DNA from: Kribbella sp. NBC_00382 | GTDB taxonomy: Bacteria > Actinomycetota > Actinomycetes > Propionibacteriales > Kribbellaceae | Length of the DNA: 64,000 bases | Assembly: GCF_036067295.1 (NCBI RefSeq) | Contig: NZ_CP107954.1 | Location: 8,422,923 to 8,486,922, forward strand | Direction: 5' to 3' | Part shown: positions 6,547 to 16,014 of the stretch, piece by piece | Numbering within the stretch: the first letter of the stretch is position 1 | Layout of the letters: each line of letters begins with the position of its first letter | Position numbers and translations under genes: made by a program | Notes under the pieces: model-generated | The model's input: the letters and a program-made list of their open reading frames with translations, nothing else | Database searches by the model: none | Told to the model about the DNA's origin: nothing

Positions 6547-9402
6547 CTAGGGTTCGTCGACGACCGATGCGTAGGAGATCACGCCACGGCGGATCTGGTC
6601 CGTGACCTGGCGGGCGGTCTTGCGCAGTGGCGTCGGGCCGGCCGCGTCGGCGACCTGTTCGGTGAGGTCGATCAGTTGCTTCACCCAACGGACGAAGTCA
6701 CCGGCCGCAAGGTCGGACTCGTACAGCACCTCGGCCAGCGAAGCACCCGACGCCCAGCGGAAGGCGGCCCAGGAGAAGCCGAGATCCATCGGGCGCAAGA
6801 AGTCGACGCGCATGTCCCGCTCGAGCGCCGACAGGTCCCGCCAGATGGTGCCCATCTTCTCGAGCGCGGTCCGTACCTCACCACGCGGCAACCGCGGCGA
6901 CGTCGGCTCATCCTTGGACCGCGACTCGTACACCAGCGCCGCCAGACAAGCCGCCAACTCCGGTACGTCGAGATCGTCGAACACCCCCACCCGCAGGCAT
7001 TCCGCCGCGACCAGGTCGAGCTCGGTGTAGATCCGCGAGAGCCGATCGCCGGCCTCCGTCGTCTTGTCGCCGTCCAGGTAGTGCAACGCGTCGAGCACCT
7101 GGCAGACCCGGTCGAACTGACGGGCGATCGTGTTCGTCCGCTGCTCGATCTTGCGTTGCGTGTCGCGGTTCTCCCGGTCGAGCCGGAAGTACCGCTCGGC
7201 CCAGCGGGCGTGGTCCTCGCGATCCGAGCAACCGTGGCACGGGTGCGCACGCAGCTCGGCCCGCATCTGCTGCAACTCGGGATCGTCCGCGTGCGTGACG
7301 ACGTCACCGCTCCGGCTGCGCGACGACGGCGGACCGTCCTCACCGAGCATGTCGGTCCGACCGCGGAGCACGTGGGCAAGCTCGCGGCGCTGCTGCGGGT
7401 TGCGGGCGTTGAACTTCTTCGGCACCCGCAGCGTGCTGATCGCCTCGACCGGGGTCGGGAAGTCGATCATCGACAGCTTGCGCACCTGCCGGTCCAGCGT
7501 CAGTACGGTCGGCCGCGGCCCCTCGCGCTCGGACCGTACGCCGGCGTCGAGTACCAGAGCCCAGCCCGCGCTCCGGCCGGCCGGGATCCGGATGATGTCG
7601 CCGATCCGCAGCTTCTCCAGCGACGCTTGAGCCTCGACCCGGCGATCCAGCTTGCGCGCCTTCGAGCCCGACGACTCGCGATCACCGATCCGGCGGCGCA
7701 GCGCGGCGTACTCGAGGAAGTCGCCGAGGTGGCAGTCGATGGACTCCTTGTACCCCTCCAGCGCCTCCGTGTTGCGCTGCACCTGGCGCGCCAACCCCAC
7801 CACAGCCTGGTCGGACTGGAACTGCGCGAACGACAGCTCCAGCATGTCGCGCGCCCGCGAGCGCCCGACCTGGCGGACCAGGTTGACGGCCATGTTGTAC
7901 GACGGGGAGAACGACGACCGCAACGGATAAGTACGAGTCGACGCAAGACCAGCAACCGCACGTGGGTCGAATCCCGGCTGCCAGAGCACGACCGCGTGCC
8001 CCTCGACGTCGATGCCTCGGCGCCCGGCCCGGCCGGTCAGCTGGGTGTACTCCCCTGGCGTGATGTCGACGTGGGCCTCGCCGTTCCACTTGCTCAGCTT
8101 CTCCAGCACCACCGTGCGGGCCGGCATGTTGATGCCTAGGGCAAGCGTCTCGGTGGCGAAGACGACCTTGATCAGGCCGCGCGCGAACAGCTCCTCGACG
8201 ACCTCCTTGAAGGCCGCGAGCATGCCCGCGTGGTGCGCCGCGATGCCGCGACTGAGCGCCTCACTGAAGTCGTGGTACCCGAGCACGCCGAGGTCCTCGT
8301 CCGGCAGGTCCACCATCCGCTCAGCGAGCACCCGCCTGATCTCGGTCTGCTCGCTCGGCTTGGTCAGCCGCAGGCCGGAACGCAGGCACTGCAGCATCGC
8401 GTCCTCGCAGCCCTTGCGGGAGAAGATGAAGTAGATCGCCGGCAGCAGCGCGCCGGCATCCAGCTCCTCGACCACGTCGGACCGGTACGGCGTGAAGTGC
8501 GACCGGGCCGGCCGGCTCTTGGGCAGATCCCGCCGGCGGCGCGGCCTGCGTGAGTCGTCCTTGAAGATCCGGCTGTCGTCGCGGGCGATCTTGACCAGCT
8601 GCGGGTTGACCATGTCCTTCAGGTCAGGCCCCCCGCTGCTGGCCTTGGCCGGGTTCCCAGACTTCGACTTCGGCGCGGTGTACGACGGCCCGTACTGCGC
8701 TACGCCACCGGCGCGCGCGGTCGGCGCCTCCCCCGCGAACAGGTCGTGCAGCCGCTTGCCGACCATCACGTGCTGGAACAGCGGTACCGGCCGCTTCTCC
8801 TCCAGCACCACCACGGTGTTGCCGCGGACGGTCTCCAGCCAGTCGCCGAACTCCTCCGCGTTGCTCACCGTCGCCGACAGCGATACCACCGAGACCGACT
8901 CCGGCAGGTGGATGATCACTTCCTCCCAGACCGCACCGCGGGCCCGGTCTGCGAGGTAGTGCACCTCGTCCATCACCACGTACGACAGGCCGAGCAACGT
9001 CTGCGAGGCGGCGTACAGCATGTTGCGCAGCACCTCGGTCGTCATCACGACGATCGGCGCCTCGGAGTTGATCGAGTTGTCACCGGTCAGCAGGCCGACG
9101 TTGTCGTGGCCGTAGCGGCGGACGAGATCGCTGTACTTCTGGTTGCTCAGTGCCTTGATCGGGGTGGTGTAGAAGCACTTCTGCCCGCGCTGCAGGGCCA
9201 GGTGCACGGCGAACTCGCCGACCAGCGTCTTGCCCGACCCGGTCGGCGCGGCGACCAGCACCTGGTGCCCGTCCTCCAGCGCCGCGCACGCCCGCAACTG
9301 GAAGTCGTCCAGCTGGAAGTCGTACAGCGAGCGGAACTCCCGCACCGCGGGGTGCTCCTGGTCCGAGCGGAAAACGGCATACTTCTCGGACGGAGTACTC
9401 AT
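6547..9402 (-). CDS. helY: Ski2/Mtr4-like DEAD/DEAH RNA helicase HelY
   Basis: This 951-residue superfamily 2 helicase has Walker A APTGSGKT at residues 52-59, DEVH at 145-148 and SAT at 176-178. The second RecA domain holds the TGRAGRRGID motif. A basic insert with RPRRRRDLPKS follows the first RecA domain, and a DSHCT domain closes the C-terminus. The family unwinds structured RNA. Actinobacterial HelY (Rv2092c) is about 900 residues, so this is full length. In mycobacteria helY is beside tatC; here a lipid kinase and inserted regulatory genes separate them. Start is the ATG at 9402. Confidence 0.93.
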   Translation of the reverse strand: MSTPSEKYAVFRSDQEHPAVREFRSLYDFQLDDFQLRACAALEDGHQVLVAAPTGSGKTLVGEFAVHLALQRGQKCFYTTPIKALSNQKYSDLVRRYGHDNVGLLTGDNSINSEAPIVVMTTEVLRNMLYAASQTLLGLSYVVMDEVHYLADRARGAVWEEVIIHLPESVSVVSLSATVSNAEEFGDWLETVRGNTVVVLEEKRPVPLFQHVMVGKRLHDLFAGEAPTARAGGVAQYGPSYTAPKSKSGNPAKASSGGPDLKDMVNPQLVKIARDDSRIFKDDSRRPRRRRDLPKSRPARSHFTPYRSDVVEELDAGALLPAIYFIFSRKGCEDAMLQCLRSGLRLTKPSEQTEIRRVLAERMVDLPDEDLGVLGYHDFSEALSRGIAAHHAGMLAAFKEVVEELFARGLIKVVFATETLALGINMPARTVVLEKLSKWNGEAHVDITPGEYTQLTGRAGRRGIDVEGHAVVLWQPGFDPRAVAGLASTRTYPLRSSFSPSYNMAVNLVRQVGRSRARDMLELSFAQFQSDQAVVGLARQVQRNTEALEGYKESIDCHLGDFLEYAALRRRIGDRESSGSKARKLDRRVEAQASLEKLRIGDIIRIPAGRSAGWALVLDAGVRSEREGPRPTVLTLDRQVRKLSMIDFPTPVEAISTLRVPKKFNARNPQQRRELAHVLRGRTDMLGEDGPPSSRSRSGDVVTHADDPELQQMRAELRAHPCHGCSDREDHARWAERYFRLDRENRDTQRKIEQRTNTIARQFDRVCQVLDALHYLDGDKTTEAGDRLSRIYTELDLVAAECLRVGVFDDLDVPELAACLAALVYESRSKDEPTSPRLPRGEVRTALEKMGTIWRDLSALERDMRVDFLRPMDLGFSWAAFRWASGASLAEVLYESDLAAGDFVRWVKQLIDLTEQVADAAGPTPLRKTARQVTDQIRRGVISYASVVDEP

Positions 9403-9440
9403 GCCCCCAATCTATGCGAAGCCACCCCCAGAAACCCGCG

Positions 9441-10331
9441 CTACCCGACCGGCTGGTCCCCGAGTCGGCGTCGCAGGAAGGCCGCAGCCCGCTCGAGCGC
9501 CTCATCGGCCTCGGGCAGGAAACCGGTGAAGTACTGGAACACGTGCGGCGCCCCGGCGACCACGTCCAGGCTGACGTCGACCTCGGCTTCGGCGGCCCGG
9601 ACCGCCAGGCGCAGCGAGTCGTCCAACAGGACCTCGGCCGATCCGACCTGGACCAACAGCGGCGGCAGACCGGTCAGGTCCGCGAACAGCGGGCTGGCCA
9701 GCTCGTCCCGCGGGTCCTGACCGCCGACGTACCAGTCCGCAGACTCGGCCATCTGGGCCCGGCTGAACAGCGGGTCGAAGTCGCCCCGCGAGTCGATGCT
9801 CCCGCCGCTCAACGACACATCAGTCCACGGCGAGTACAGGACAGCCGCTGCCGGCTGAGGCAGCCCGGCCGTGCGCGCCGCGAGCATCAACGCGAGCGCG
9901 AGCCCGCCACCGGCCGAATCCCCTGCTACGACGACCTTCTGGCCACTCTCGAGCAGCTCCCGGTACGCCGCGAGCGCATCGTCGACCGCGGCCGGGAACG
10001 GGTCCTCCGGCGCCAGCCGATACTCCAGCGACACAGCCGGTACGCCGGTACTCCGCGCCAGCGGCGCCGCAAGGTTGGCCCCCGTGCGCGCGGATCCGAT
10101 CGAGTAGCCGCCGCCGTGGAGGTAAAGGATGACGCCCTCGCCCTCGGCGCCGTCGATGTGGACGTCCAGCGCGGGACGGCCGCCCAGCGTCCGGGGACTC
10201 AGCGTCACGTCCTCACCGAGCGGGCGACTGGCGAACATCTCGTCGAAGCCGGCGCGCTGCTCGGCGGGCGTCTGGCCGAGTTCGGCCTTGCTGATCAGGC
10301 TGCGCGCCTGCTCACGTTGCTCCCTGCTCAT
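9441..10331 (-). CDS. Alpha/beta-hydrolase esterase of the HSL family
   Basis: The 296-residue protein shows the hormone-sensitive-lipase hallmarks: oxyanion motif LHGGGYS, nucleophile elbow GDSAGG, a likely catalytic Asp about 95 residues further on and a His in GAPHVFQYF. It has no signal peptide, so it is probably a cytoplasmic esterase on short acyl substrates. It starts with ATG at 10331 and diverges from a MarR gene. CCTAGG palindromes in the shared region suggest MarR control. Confidence 0.88.
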   Translation of the reverse strand: MSREQREQARSLISKAELGQTPAEQRAGFDEMFASRPLGEDVTLSPRTLGGRPALDVHIDGAEGEGVILYLHGGGYSIGSARTGANLAAPLARSTGVPAVSLEYRLAPEDPFPAAVDDALAAYRELLESGQKVVVAGDSAGGGLALALMLAARTAGLPQPAAAVLYSPWTDVSLSGGSIDSRGDFDPLFSRAQMAESADWYVGGQDPRDELASPLFADLTGLPPLLVQVGSAEVLLDDSLRLAVRAAEAEVDVSLDVVAGAPHVFQYFTGFLPEADEALERAAAFLRRRLGDQPVG

Positions 10332-10342
10332 CGTGCACCTCT

Positions 10343-10382
10343 CCTAGGTGGGTTATGGTTCTGACAACTACATTCCTAGGAA
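10343..10382. promoter_or_regulatory. Probable MarR operator between esterase and marR genes
   Basis: A perfect 10-base palindrome TTCCTAGGAA sits at 10373-10382, with a second CCTAGG at 10343-10348, thirty bases away. Both are in the 79-base gap between the esterase start (10331) and the preferred marR start (10411). The role is inferred from position and symmetry. Confidence 0.5.
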
Positions 10383-10410
10383 GCTAATTCCCAAGAAGCG
10401 GGATCATTTT

Positions 10411-10854
10411 GTGACCGACCTCACGTCGCTGTTCTCGGACCTGGTCCGGCTGGAGACGCGGCTCTACAACGCGCTCGACGCCCGGCTGAAGGCGGAGCAC
10501 GACCTGCCGCTGGGCCAGTTCGAGTTCCTGCGCTTCATCGTGGCGAGCGGGACGACGCGGGTGCAGGACCTTGCTCAGGAGTTCGCCATCACGGTCGGCG
10601 CCACCAGCAAAGGGGTCGACCGGCTCGAAGCTGCCGGTCGTTGCCACCGGACGGCCAACCCCGACGACCGCCGCTCCTCGCTGGTCGAAGCGACGCCGGA
10701 GGGCCGGGAGATCCTGACCGCCGCGACGCCTACGGTCGAGGCCGAACTCGCCACGCTGATCGGCTCAACGTTGCCCGATCAATCGATCGAAGACCTGGCC
10801 AACCTGCTGTCGACGATCAGCGCTGGACTCGGTGGGTTTCGTAGGCCCACATGA
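10411..10854 (+). CDS. MarR-family transcriptional regulator
   Basis: From a GTG at 10411 (VTDLTSLFSDLVRLE) the protein has 147 residues. A longer frame from 10348 exists, but it would put the operator palindrome inside the gene, and its extra residues do not look like MarR sequence. The winged helix includes VQDLAQEFAITVGATSKGVD and the wing TANPDDRRSSLVEATPEG. It probably controls the divergent esterase and itself. Its last 38 bases overlap the 3' end of the convergent response-regulator gene. Confidence 0.82.
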   Translation: MTDLTSLFSDLVRLETRLYNALDARLKAEHDLPLGQFEFLRFIVASGTTRVQDLAQEFAITVGATSKGVDRLEAAGRCHRTANPDDRRSSLVEATPEGREILTAATPTVEAELATLIGSTLPDQSIEDLANLLSTISAGLGGFRRPT

Positions 10855-11491
10855 CGAGTTCGACCCGGTTCCGGGCGCCGAGTTTGGTCATGATGCTGGT
10901 GAGGTGGGTCTTGACCGTGCTGAGGCTGATGTGGAGGTCGCCGGCGATCTCGGAGTTGGTGCGGCCCTGGGCGACGGTGAGCAGGATCTGCTCCTCGCGG
11001 CCGGTCAGCGGCTCGACGGGTTGAGCAGGCGGCCGGCCGAGCCGGGTGTCGGAGAAGGCCGCGAGTAGGCGGGCAGTGATCTTCGGGGCGATCAGCGCCT
11101 CGCCGTCGGCGGCGGCATGGATCGCCTGGACCAGGAGTTCGGGACCGGCGTCCTTGAGCAGGAAGCCGCGAGCCCCGGCCTTGAGCGCGCCGTGGACGTA
11201 CTCGTCGAGGTCGAAGGTGGTGATCACGACGACCGCGAGCGGGTTCTCGACGTTCGGTCCGGCGAGTTCACGAGTGGCCGCGATCCCGTCCATCCCGGGC
11301 ATCCGGATGTCGAACAGACACACGTCTGGGCGCAGCCGGCGGGCGAGTTCGACCGCCTCACGGCCGTCGGCGGCCTGACCGACCACCTCAATACCGGGTT
11401 GCACCGACAGGATCATCGTCAGCCCGGTGCAGACGAGTTCCTGGTCGTCGGCGACGAGTACCCGGATCATCTGGCCGTCCTCGGCAGTCAT
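10817..11491 (-). CDS. NarL/LuxR-type response regulator
   Basis: I chose the ATG at 11491 because it overlaps the kinase stop as ATGA and has GAGGA about seven bases upstream; this gives 224 residues. The receiver domain (about residues 8-125) has the DD acidic pair, phospho-Asp in CLFDIRMPGMDG and a Lys in FLLKDAG. The C-terminus is a LuxR-type helix-turn-helix (LTGREEQILLTVAQG, then NSEIAGDLHISLSTVKTHL). It is paired with the histidine kinase just upstream; the divergent MMPL exporter gene at 12781 is a likely target. Confidence 0.93.
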   Translation of the reverse strand: MTAEDGQMIRVLVADDQELVCTGLTMILSVQPGIEVVGQAADGREAVELARRLRPDVCLFDIRMPGMDGIAATRELAGPNVENPLAVVVITTFDLDEYVHGALKAGARGFLLKDAGPELLVQAIHAAADGEALIAPKITARLLAAFSDTRLGRPPAQPVEPLTGREEQILLTVAQGRTNSEIAGDLHISLSTVKTHLTSIMTKLGARNRVELVMWAYETHRVQR

Positions 11492-12618
11492 CTGGTCGTC
11501 CTCGGTAGCACTGCTTTCACGGTCCATCCCCGGTCGTCGCCGGGGCCCGCCTCGAAGGAGCCTCCGAGGAGGGCTGCTCGCTCCGTCATACCGACCAGAC
11601 CGTAGCCGACCGGCCCGGCCGAGCCTGCCTCGCCATCGTCCTGGATGGTCAGGCGTACGGAGTCGCGCTCGCCGGCCACCCGGACGTCGACGCGGGTGGC
11701 AGCGCGGGCATGGCGGACGGCGTTCGTGATCGACTCCTGGGCTATCCGGTAGAGAGCGGCGCCGACCGACGGCCCGAGATCGTCGAGGTCACCCGACAAC
11801 TCCACATCGACGTGGAGCCGGCTTCCATGAGCGAGTTGCTCGAGGTCGGCCACGCCCGGCTGCGGAGCCATCGCGGCCGCCTCGTCCTGGCGGAGTCCGG
11901 CGACCATGACGCGCATCTCCGCCAGCGTGCGGGAAGCCTCCGACTCGATGATGGACAAGGCGTCCACTGCCGCCTTCGGATCGGTCGCGGCGACAACCCG
12001 GCCGGCCTGCGCCCGGATGACGATGGCCGAGACGTGGTGAGCGACCGTGTCGTGCAACTCGCGGGCCAGTTGCTCACGCTCGCGGAGCCTCATCTGGTCC
12101 AACTCACGGACCCGCGAGGAAGTCCAGTACCGGACCGCGATACCGACCGTCGCCGGGAAGAGCAGGAACATGCTCCCGAAGATGGAGTCGACCAGGCCGG
12201 TGGGGTCGGCCGCGAGCCCGAGCACCAAGGCACCCAGGATGAAGACCAGCCCGATCCCGATCTCCCGGCCGGATCCCCAGCGAAACAAGGAGTACGGGAG
12301 CAGGATCACGCAGATCATCATGTACAGCCCCACTGACTCCTGGCCGCTGAGCAGAACCACTGTGCTCAGGAGGATCAGGGTGCCGAACACGCCGGCCACG
12401 ACCTCGAACGGAGAGGTACGCCGCCAAAGCAGTGCGAGCACGGTGCCCACGGCGATCAGCAGCGCAACCGGCCGCCACACCAGGTGATCCCGGAGGATCC
12501 CCTCCAGGATGGCCGTCGGCAACAGCAGGCCGACGAGTACCCAGTCCCGCCAGACTCGCCGGGGTGCCTGGGGAGCACGCGGTTCTGCCCAGAGCGAGCG
12601 GAGCGCGTTTCTCAACAT
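11488..12618 (-). CDS. Membrane histidine kinase, HisKA_3/NarX-DesK type
   Basis: Starting at the ATG at 12618 (MLRNALRSLW) the protein has 376 residues; a longer frame upstream lacks conserved features. The N-terminal 170 residues hold about five membrane segments. The dimerisation domain has the phospho-His in ELHDTVAHHVSAI, and the ATPase has an N-box (ESITNAVRHA) and a G-box (GYGLVGMTERA). The signal is unknown; the lack of a large extracytoplasmic domain suggests intramembrane sensing. It is coupled to the response regulator by ATGA and divergent from the MMPL transporter. Confidence 0.92.
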   Translation of the reverse strand: MLRNALRSLWAEPRAPQAPRRVWRDWVLVGLLLPTAILEGILRDHLVWRPVALLIAVGTVLALLWRRTSPFEVVAGVFGTLILLSTVVLLSGQESVGLYMMICVILLPYSLFRWGSGREIGIGLVFILGALVLGLAADPTGLVDSIFGSMFLLFPATVGIAVRYWTSSRVRELDQMRLREREQLARELHDTVAHHVSAIVIRAQAGRVVAATDPKAAVDALSIIESEASRTLAEMRVMVAGLRQDEAAAMAPQPGVADLEQLAHGSRLHVDVELSGDLDDLGPSVGAALYRIAQESITNAVRHARAATRVDVRVAGERDSVRLTIQDDGEAGSAGPVGYGLVGMTERAALLGGSFEAGPGDDRGWTVKAVLPRTTR

Positions 12619-12780
12619 GACCTCACAGTAGACACCCTCGGCGCTCCAGGTATCGGCCCAAAGTACGGGTCCTGGGTCAGCCGTCCGGCCGAGCCGACTC
12701 CGGCCCTTCTCCCGAGGTGCCCTCGCCCGGATCTCGCGACGCTGAGTCCACTGTCCCTGGGCCGCTGAAGGAGATCCCCG

Positions 12781-14919
12781 ATGATGTCGCACGCGCTGTA
12801 CAAACTGGGCCGGTACGCCGCCCGCCGACCGTGGACGGTGATCGGCACGTGGCTCGTCGTCTCCCTGCTCGTGATCGCGGCCGCCGGCGTCTTCGGCCAG
12901 AAGCTGTCGGACTCGATGGGAGCGCCGGGGCTCGACTCACAGAAGGCCACCGACCTGCTCGCCCGGTCGAACGATGCCGGGCTGACGGCGAAGGTCGTGC
13001 TTACGCCTGCTGACGGTCAGGCGACGTTCTCCGACTCGGGGCCGCGGGCTGCTTTGGGCAACGTCCGGGCTGGGGCGGCCGAGCTGCCCAATGTGCTGGA
13101 CGCCGGGGACCCACAGATCTCGGCCGATGGGCGCGTCGCGGTCATCCGGCTTCAGTACCCGGTCGAGGAGAAGCTGGGTCCTGGCGATCTGGAGAACCTC
13201 AAGGAGTTCGCCGGCCAGGTGCCTCCTGCGCTCCGGATCGAGCTGGGTGGCGATCTCTTCTTCGTCTTCGAGGTGCCCGAGACGGGTCTTGGCGAAGGGC
13301 TCGGGCTGCTGGTCGCGATCCTCATCCTGCTGGTGACCTTCGGGTCGCTGATCGCGATGGGGTTGCCGATCGGGCTGGCGTTGTTCGGGCTGGCGCTCGG
13401 GATCAGTTCGATGTCGCTGGTGACGTACCTGATCGACATTCCCAGCTGGGCGCCGGTGATCGGGAGCATGGTCGGGCTCGGGGTGGGGATCGACTACGCG
13501 TTGTTTCTGGTCACGCGGCATCGCGAGTACTTGTCCTCAGGACTGACCGTCGAGGAGTCGGCTGGGCGGGCGGTCGCCACTGCTGGGCAGGCGGTGGTGT
13601 TCGCGGGCGGGACGGTGGTGATCGCGATTCTCGGGCTGGCGGTTGCCGGCGTACCGTTCATGACCGCGGGTGGGATCGCGGTCGCGATCATCGTGCTGAT
13701 CATGGTCGTTGCCTCGATCACCTTGTTGCCGGCGTTCCTGGGGTTGGCGGGCCATTGGATCAACCGGCTCGCAGTACGGCGCGTCACCGTACGAACGGGC
13801 GGCTGGGAGCGTTGGGCTCGGCACGTGTCGCGGAACGCCGTTGCGTATCTCGTCGGTTCGGTTGTCGCGTTGCTGGCGATCGCCGCTCCGGTGCTGGCGC
13901 TTCAGGTCGGTACGCCTGATGAGGGCGCGCTTCCTGCTACGCGGACCGAGCGGCGGGCGTACGACTTGATCGCCGCGGGGTTCGGTCCTGGTATCAACGG
14001 GCCGTTGGTGATTGCCGTGGACATCTCTCGGGACGCTTCTGTGGTCGAGCCTCTGCTTGACGCGGTGGTTGCCGACAAGGGCATCGCCGCCGTCGCCCCG
14101 CCCGATGTGAATGTCGCTGCCGGGGTGGCAACGCTCGTCGCGTTCCCGACCACTGGACCGCAGGACGATGCGACGCTGGAAACGGTGAGGCGCCTGCGTA
14201 CCGACGTCTTTCCTTCGGTACTACGGGACAGCCCGGCGTCGGCTCATGTCGGTGGGCAGACGGCGAGCTTCGCCGATGTCGGTGCCAAGGTCAACGATCG
14301 CCTGCCGGTCTTCGTCGGCGCGGTGATCCTGTTATCGATCCTGCTGCTCACCGTGGTGTTCCGGTCGATCGTCGTACCGCTCAAGGCGGCGCTGATGAAC
14401 CTGCTCAGCATCGGCGCCTCGTTCGGGGTGATGGTGATGGTGTTCCAGTGGGGCTGGGGCGCGGACCTGATCGGGCTGGAGTCGACGGTGCCGATCGTGC
14501 CCTTCATCCCGATGTTCATGTTCGCGATCCTGTTCGGGCTGTCGATGGATTACGAGGTGTTCCTGCTGACCCGGATCCGCGAGGAGTACCTGCGGACCGG
14601 GGACAGCGACGGCTCGGTCGTGCACGGCATCGCGACCACGGGACGGCTGATCACGTCGGCCGCGCTGATCATGGTCTCGGTCTTCCTCGGCTTCGTACTG
14701 AGCAACGACCCGTCGGCCAAGATGTTCGGGCTCGGATTGGCGGTCGCGATCTTCATCGACGCGACCATCGTCCGGATGCTTTTGGTGCCGGCGGCAATGA
14801 AGCTGCTGGGCAACGCCAACTGGTGGATCCCGGCCTGGCTCGATCGCCTGCTGCCGGTGCTAGACCGGCCGGACGAAAAGAGCACGCAAGGAGTCGTACC
14901 TGTGGATACCTTCGCCTGA
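12781..14919 (+). CDS. MMPL-family (RND) membrane transporter
   Basis: This 712-residue protein has the two-fold RND layout: a membrane helix, a periplasmic domain of about 130 residues and five helices, then the same again. Both halves have the family's proton-relay motif: GLGVGIDYALFLVTRHREY in the first and LFGLSMDYEVFLLTRIREEY in the second. MMPL proteins export lipids, siderophores or drugs. GGAGATCCCCG before the ATG at 12781 is a good ribosome site. Its position opposite a NarL-type two-component system suggests induced export, perhaps of an envelope-active compound. Confidence 0.93.
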   Translation: MMSHALYKLGRYAARRPWTVIGTWLVVSLLVIAAAGVFGQKLSDSMGAPGLDSQKATDLLARSNDAGLTAKVVLTPADGQATFSDSGPRAALGNVRAGAAELPNVLDAGDPQISADGRVAVIRLQYPVEEKLGPGDLENLKEFAGQVPPALRIELGGDLFFVFEVPETGLGEGLGLLVAILILLVTFGSLIAMGLPIGLALFGLALGISSMSLVTYLIDIPSWAPVIGSMVGLGVGIDYALFLVTRHREYLSSGLTVEESAGRAVATAGQAVVFAGGTVVIAILGLAVAGVPFMTAGGIAVAIIVLIMVVASITLLPAFLGLAGHWINRLAVRRVTVRTGGWERWARHVSRNAVAYLVGSVVALLAIAAPVLALQVGTPDEGALPATRTERRAYDLIAAGFGPGINGPLVIAVDISRDASVVEPLLDAVVADKGIAAVAPPDVNVAAGVATLVAFPTTGPQDDATLETVRRLRTDVFPSVLRDSPASAHVGGQTASFADVGAKVNDRLPVFVGAVILLSILLLTVVFRSIVVPLKAALMNLLSIGASFGVMVMVFQWGWGADLIGLESTVPIVPFIPMFMFAILFGLSMDYEVFLLTRIREEYLRTGDSDGSVVHGIATTGRLITSAALIMVSVFLGFVLSNDPSAKMFGLGLAVAIFIDATIVRMLLVPAAMKLLGNANWWIPAWLDRLLPVLDRPDEKSTQGVVPVDTFA

Positions 14920-14935
14920 TGGCGTAGTACAAACA

Positions 14936-14975
14936 AAACCTCCGCACCCCGGGGACACTCGGGGTGCGGAGGTTT
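14936..14975. terminator. Strong bidirectional terminator
   Basis: A perfect 16-base-pair stem, AAACCTCCGCACCCCG at 14936-14951 with its complement at 14960-14975, closes an 8-base loop. It lies between the convergent MMPL and chitosanase genes, with A-rich sequence to the left and T-rich to the right, so it can serve both. Confidence 0.9.
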
Positions 14976-15009
14976 CATCAGCCGGTCAGGGTCAGCTGAT
15001 GTGACTCTG

Positions 15010-15870
15010 TCAGCTGATGTGGAAGGCGTCTCCGTAGACCTTCCAGTCCAGCGGGGTGTTGAGGTTGAGGTTGCCGTTGCGGAGGAACACGCGCTGGGCG
15101 GTGTCGACCCGGCTGGTGTCGCTGTGCGCCTCCTCCTGCTTCATCGCCCAGACGCGGGCGTCGAGGAAGGCGTTCAGCCAGGTGGTCTCGTTACCGCCCT
15201 GGGCCGGCGGCTTGGCCTTGGTCAGGGCGCGCTTGCGGATGCCGCCGAAGCTGGTGCCGTCGTTGCCGCCACCGTGCATGACGATCGCGTCGTAGTACAT
15301 GAACTGGCCGAGTACGCCGACGCCGTCAGCCTTGCCCTGGCTCACCGACGGGTTGAAGTACACCCGGTCGCGCTCGCTGTCCTGCGCGGCCTTGAAGACC
15401 GAGTCGCTGGCGGCGGTCTTCCAGTCCTTGGTGTAGTTCGGGTCGAGACCCTCGTGCGAGTCGGTGCCGTCGACGTTCTCCAGAGCGGGCAGGTACTTCT
15501 GCAGGACGTTGCCCGGCTTCTTCTGCTTGTACAGCTTCACCAGGTCGAGCATGTCGCCGGTACCGGAGCAGAACCCGATGATGCCGGCCGTGTAGCCGCG
15601 GCCGTCGTCGATGTCCTCGATGTACTTGTACTGCGCCTTCCAGTCCAGCGAGGAGTTCTCCGCGCTGGACACGATCTTCATGGCGATCTCCTTCTTCGCC
15701 GGGTCGTCCAGCCCGACTGCCTGCACGCTGCTCTGGGCGTGCGGGGCGTTGCTGTGCTCCAGCAGCGGCGAGGCGTACGCGGTCGCCGGGGCGGCAGCGA
15801 CGGCGAGGCCCAGCAAGATGCCGGTCAGCCGGCGGGTGGTGCTCTTGGTGCTCGTGGGGGCGTTGAACAC
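15010..15870 (-). CDS. csn: Secreted chitosanase, glycoside hydrolase family 46
   Basis: The 286-residue protein has a long signal peptide ending near AYASP and a GH46 domain close to the well-known Streptomyces N174 enzyme: KEIAMKIVSSAENSSLDWKA, GIIGFCSGTGDM, ERDRVYFNPSVSQ and TSRVDTAQRVF. The catalytic acid is Glu71 in SSAENSS and the base is Asp89 in DIDDGRGY, with the family's 18-residue spacing. It hydrolyses beta-1,4 bonds in chitosan. The start is a GTG at 15870 after GGAGGAGATTC. The upstream palindrome at 15908-15922 is a likely repressor site. Confidence 0.96.
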   Translation of the reverse strand: MFNAPTSTKSTTRRLTGILLGLAVAAAPATAYASPLLEHSNAPHAQSSVQAVGLDDPAKKEIAMKIVSSAENSSLDWKAQYKYIEDIDDGRGYTAGIIGFCSGTGDMLDLVKLYKQKKPGNVLQKYLPALENVDGTDSHEGLDPNYTKDWKTAASDSVFKAAQDSERDRVYFNPSVSQGKADGVGVLGQFMYYDAIVMHGGGNDGTSFGGIRKRALTKAKPPAQGGNETTWLNAFLDARVWAMKQEEAHSDTSRVDTAQRVFLRNGNLNLNTPLDWKVYGDAFHIS

Positions 15871-15907
15871 GAATCTCCTCCGAGGGGCGTCGAGGGTGTT
15901 TATCTGT

Positions 15908-15922
15908 TAGGAAGCTTTCCTA
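15908..15922. promoter_or_regulatory. CsnR-type palindromic operator upstream of chitosanase
   Basis: TAGGAAGCTTTCCTA reads as arms TAGGAA and TTCCTA around GCT, 38-52 bases upstream of the csn start. From memory, streptomycete chitosanase genes carry a closely related AGGAAAGCTTTCCT palindrome bound by the ROK-family repressor CsnR. No ROK gene is in this window. The match is by eye. Confidence 0.7.
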
Positions 15923-16014
15923 TCAGACAAAACCGGTGACGAACAGAGATCGGTGAAATTCGTTCAGTGATTGAGGAGAATTAACCGGTTCGGACGGGGT
16001 GTCCCGCCCTCCCG

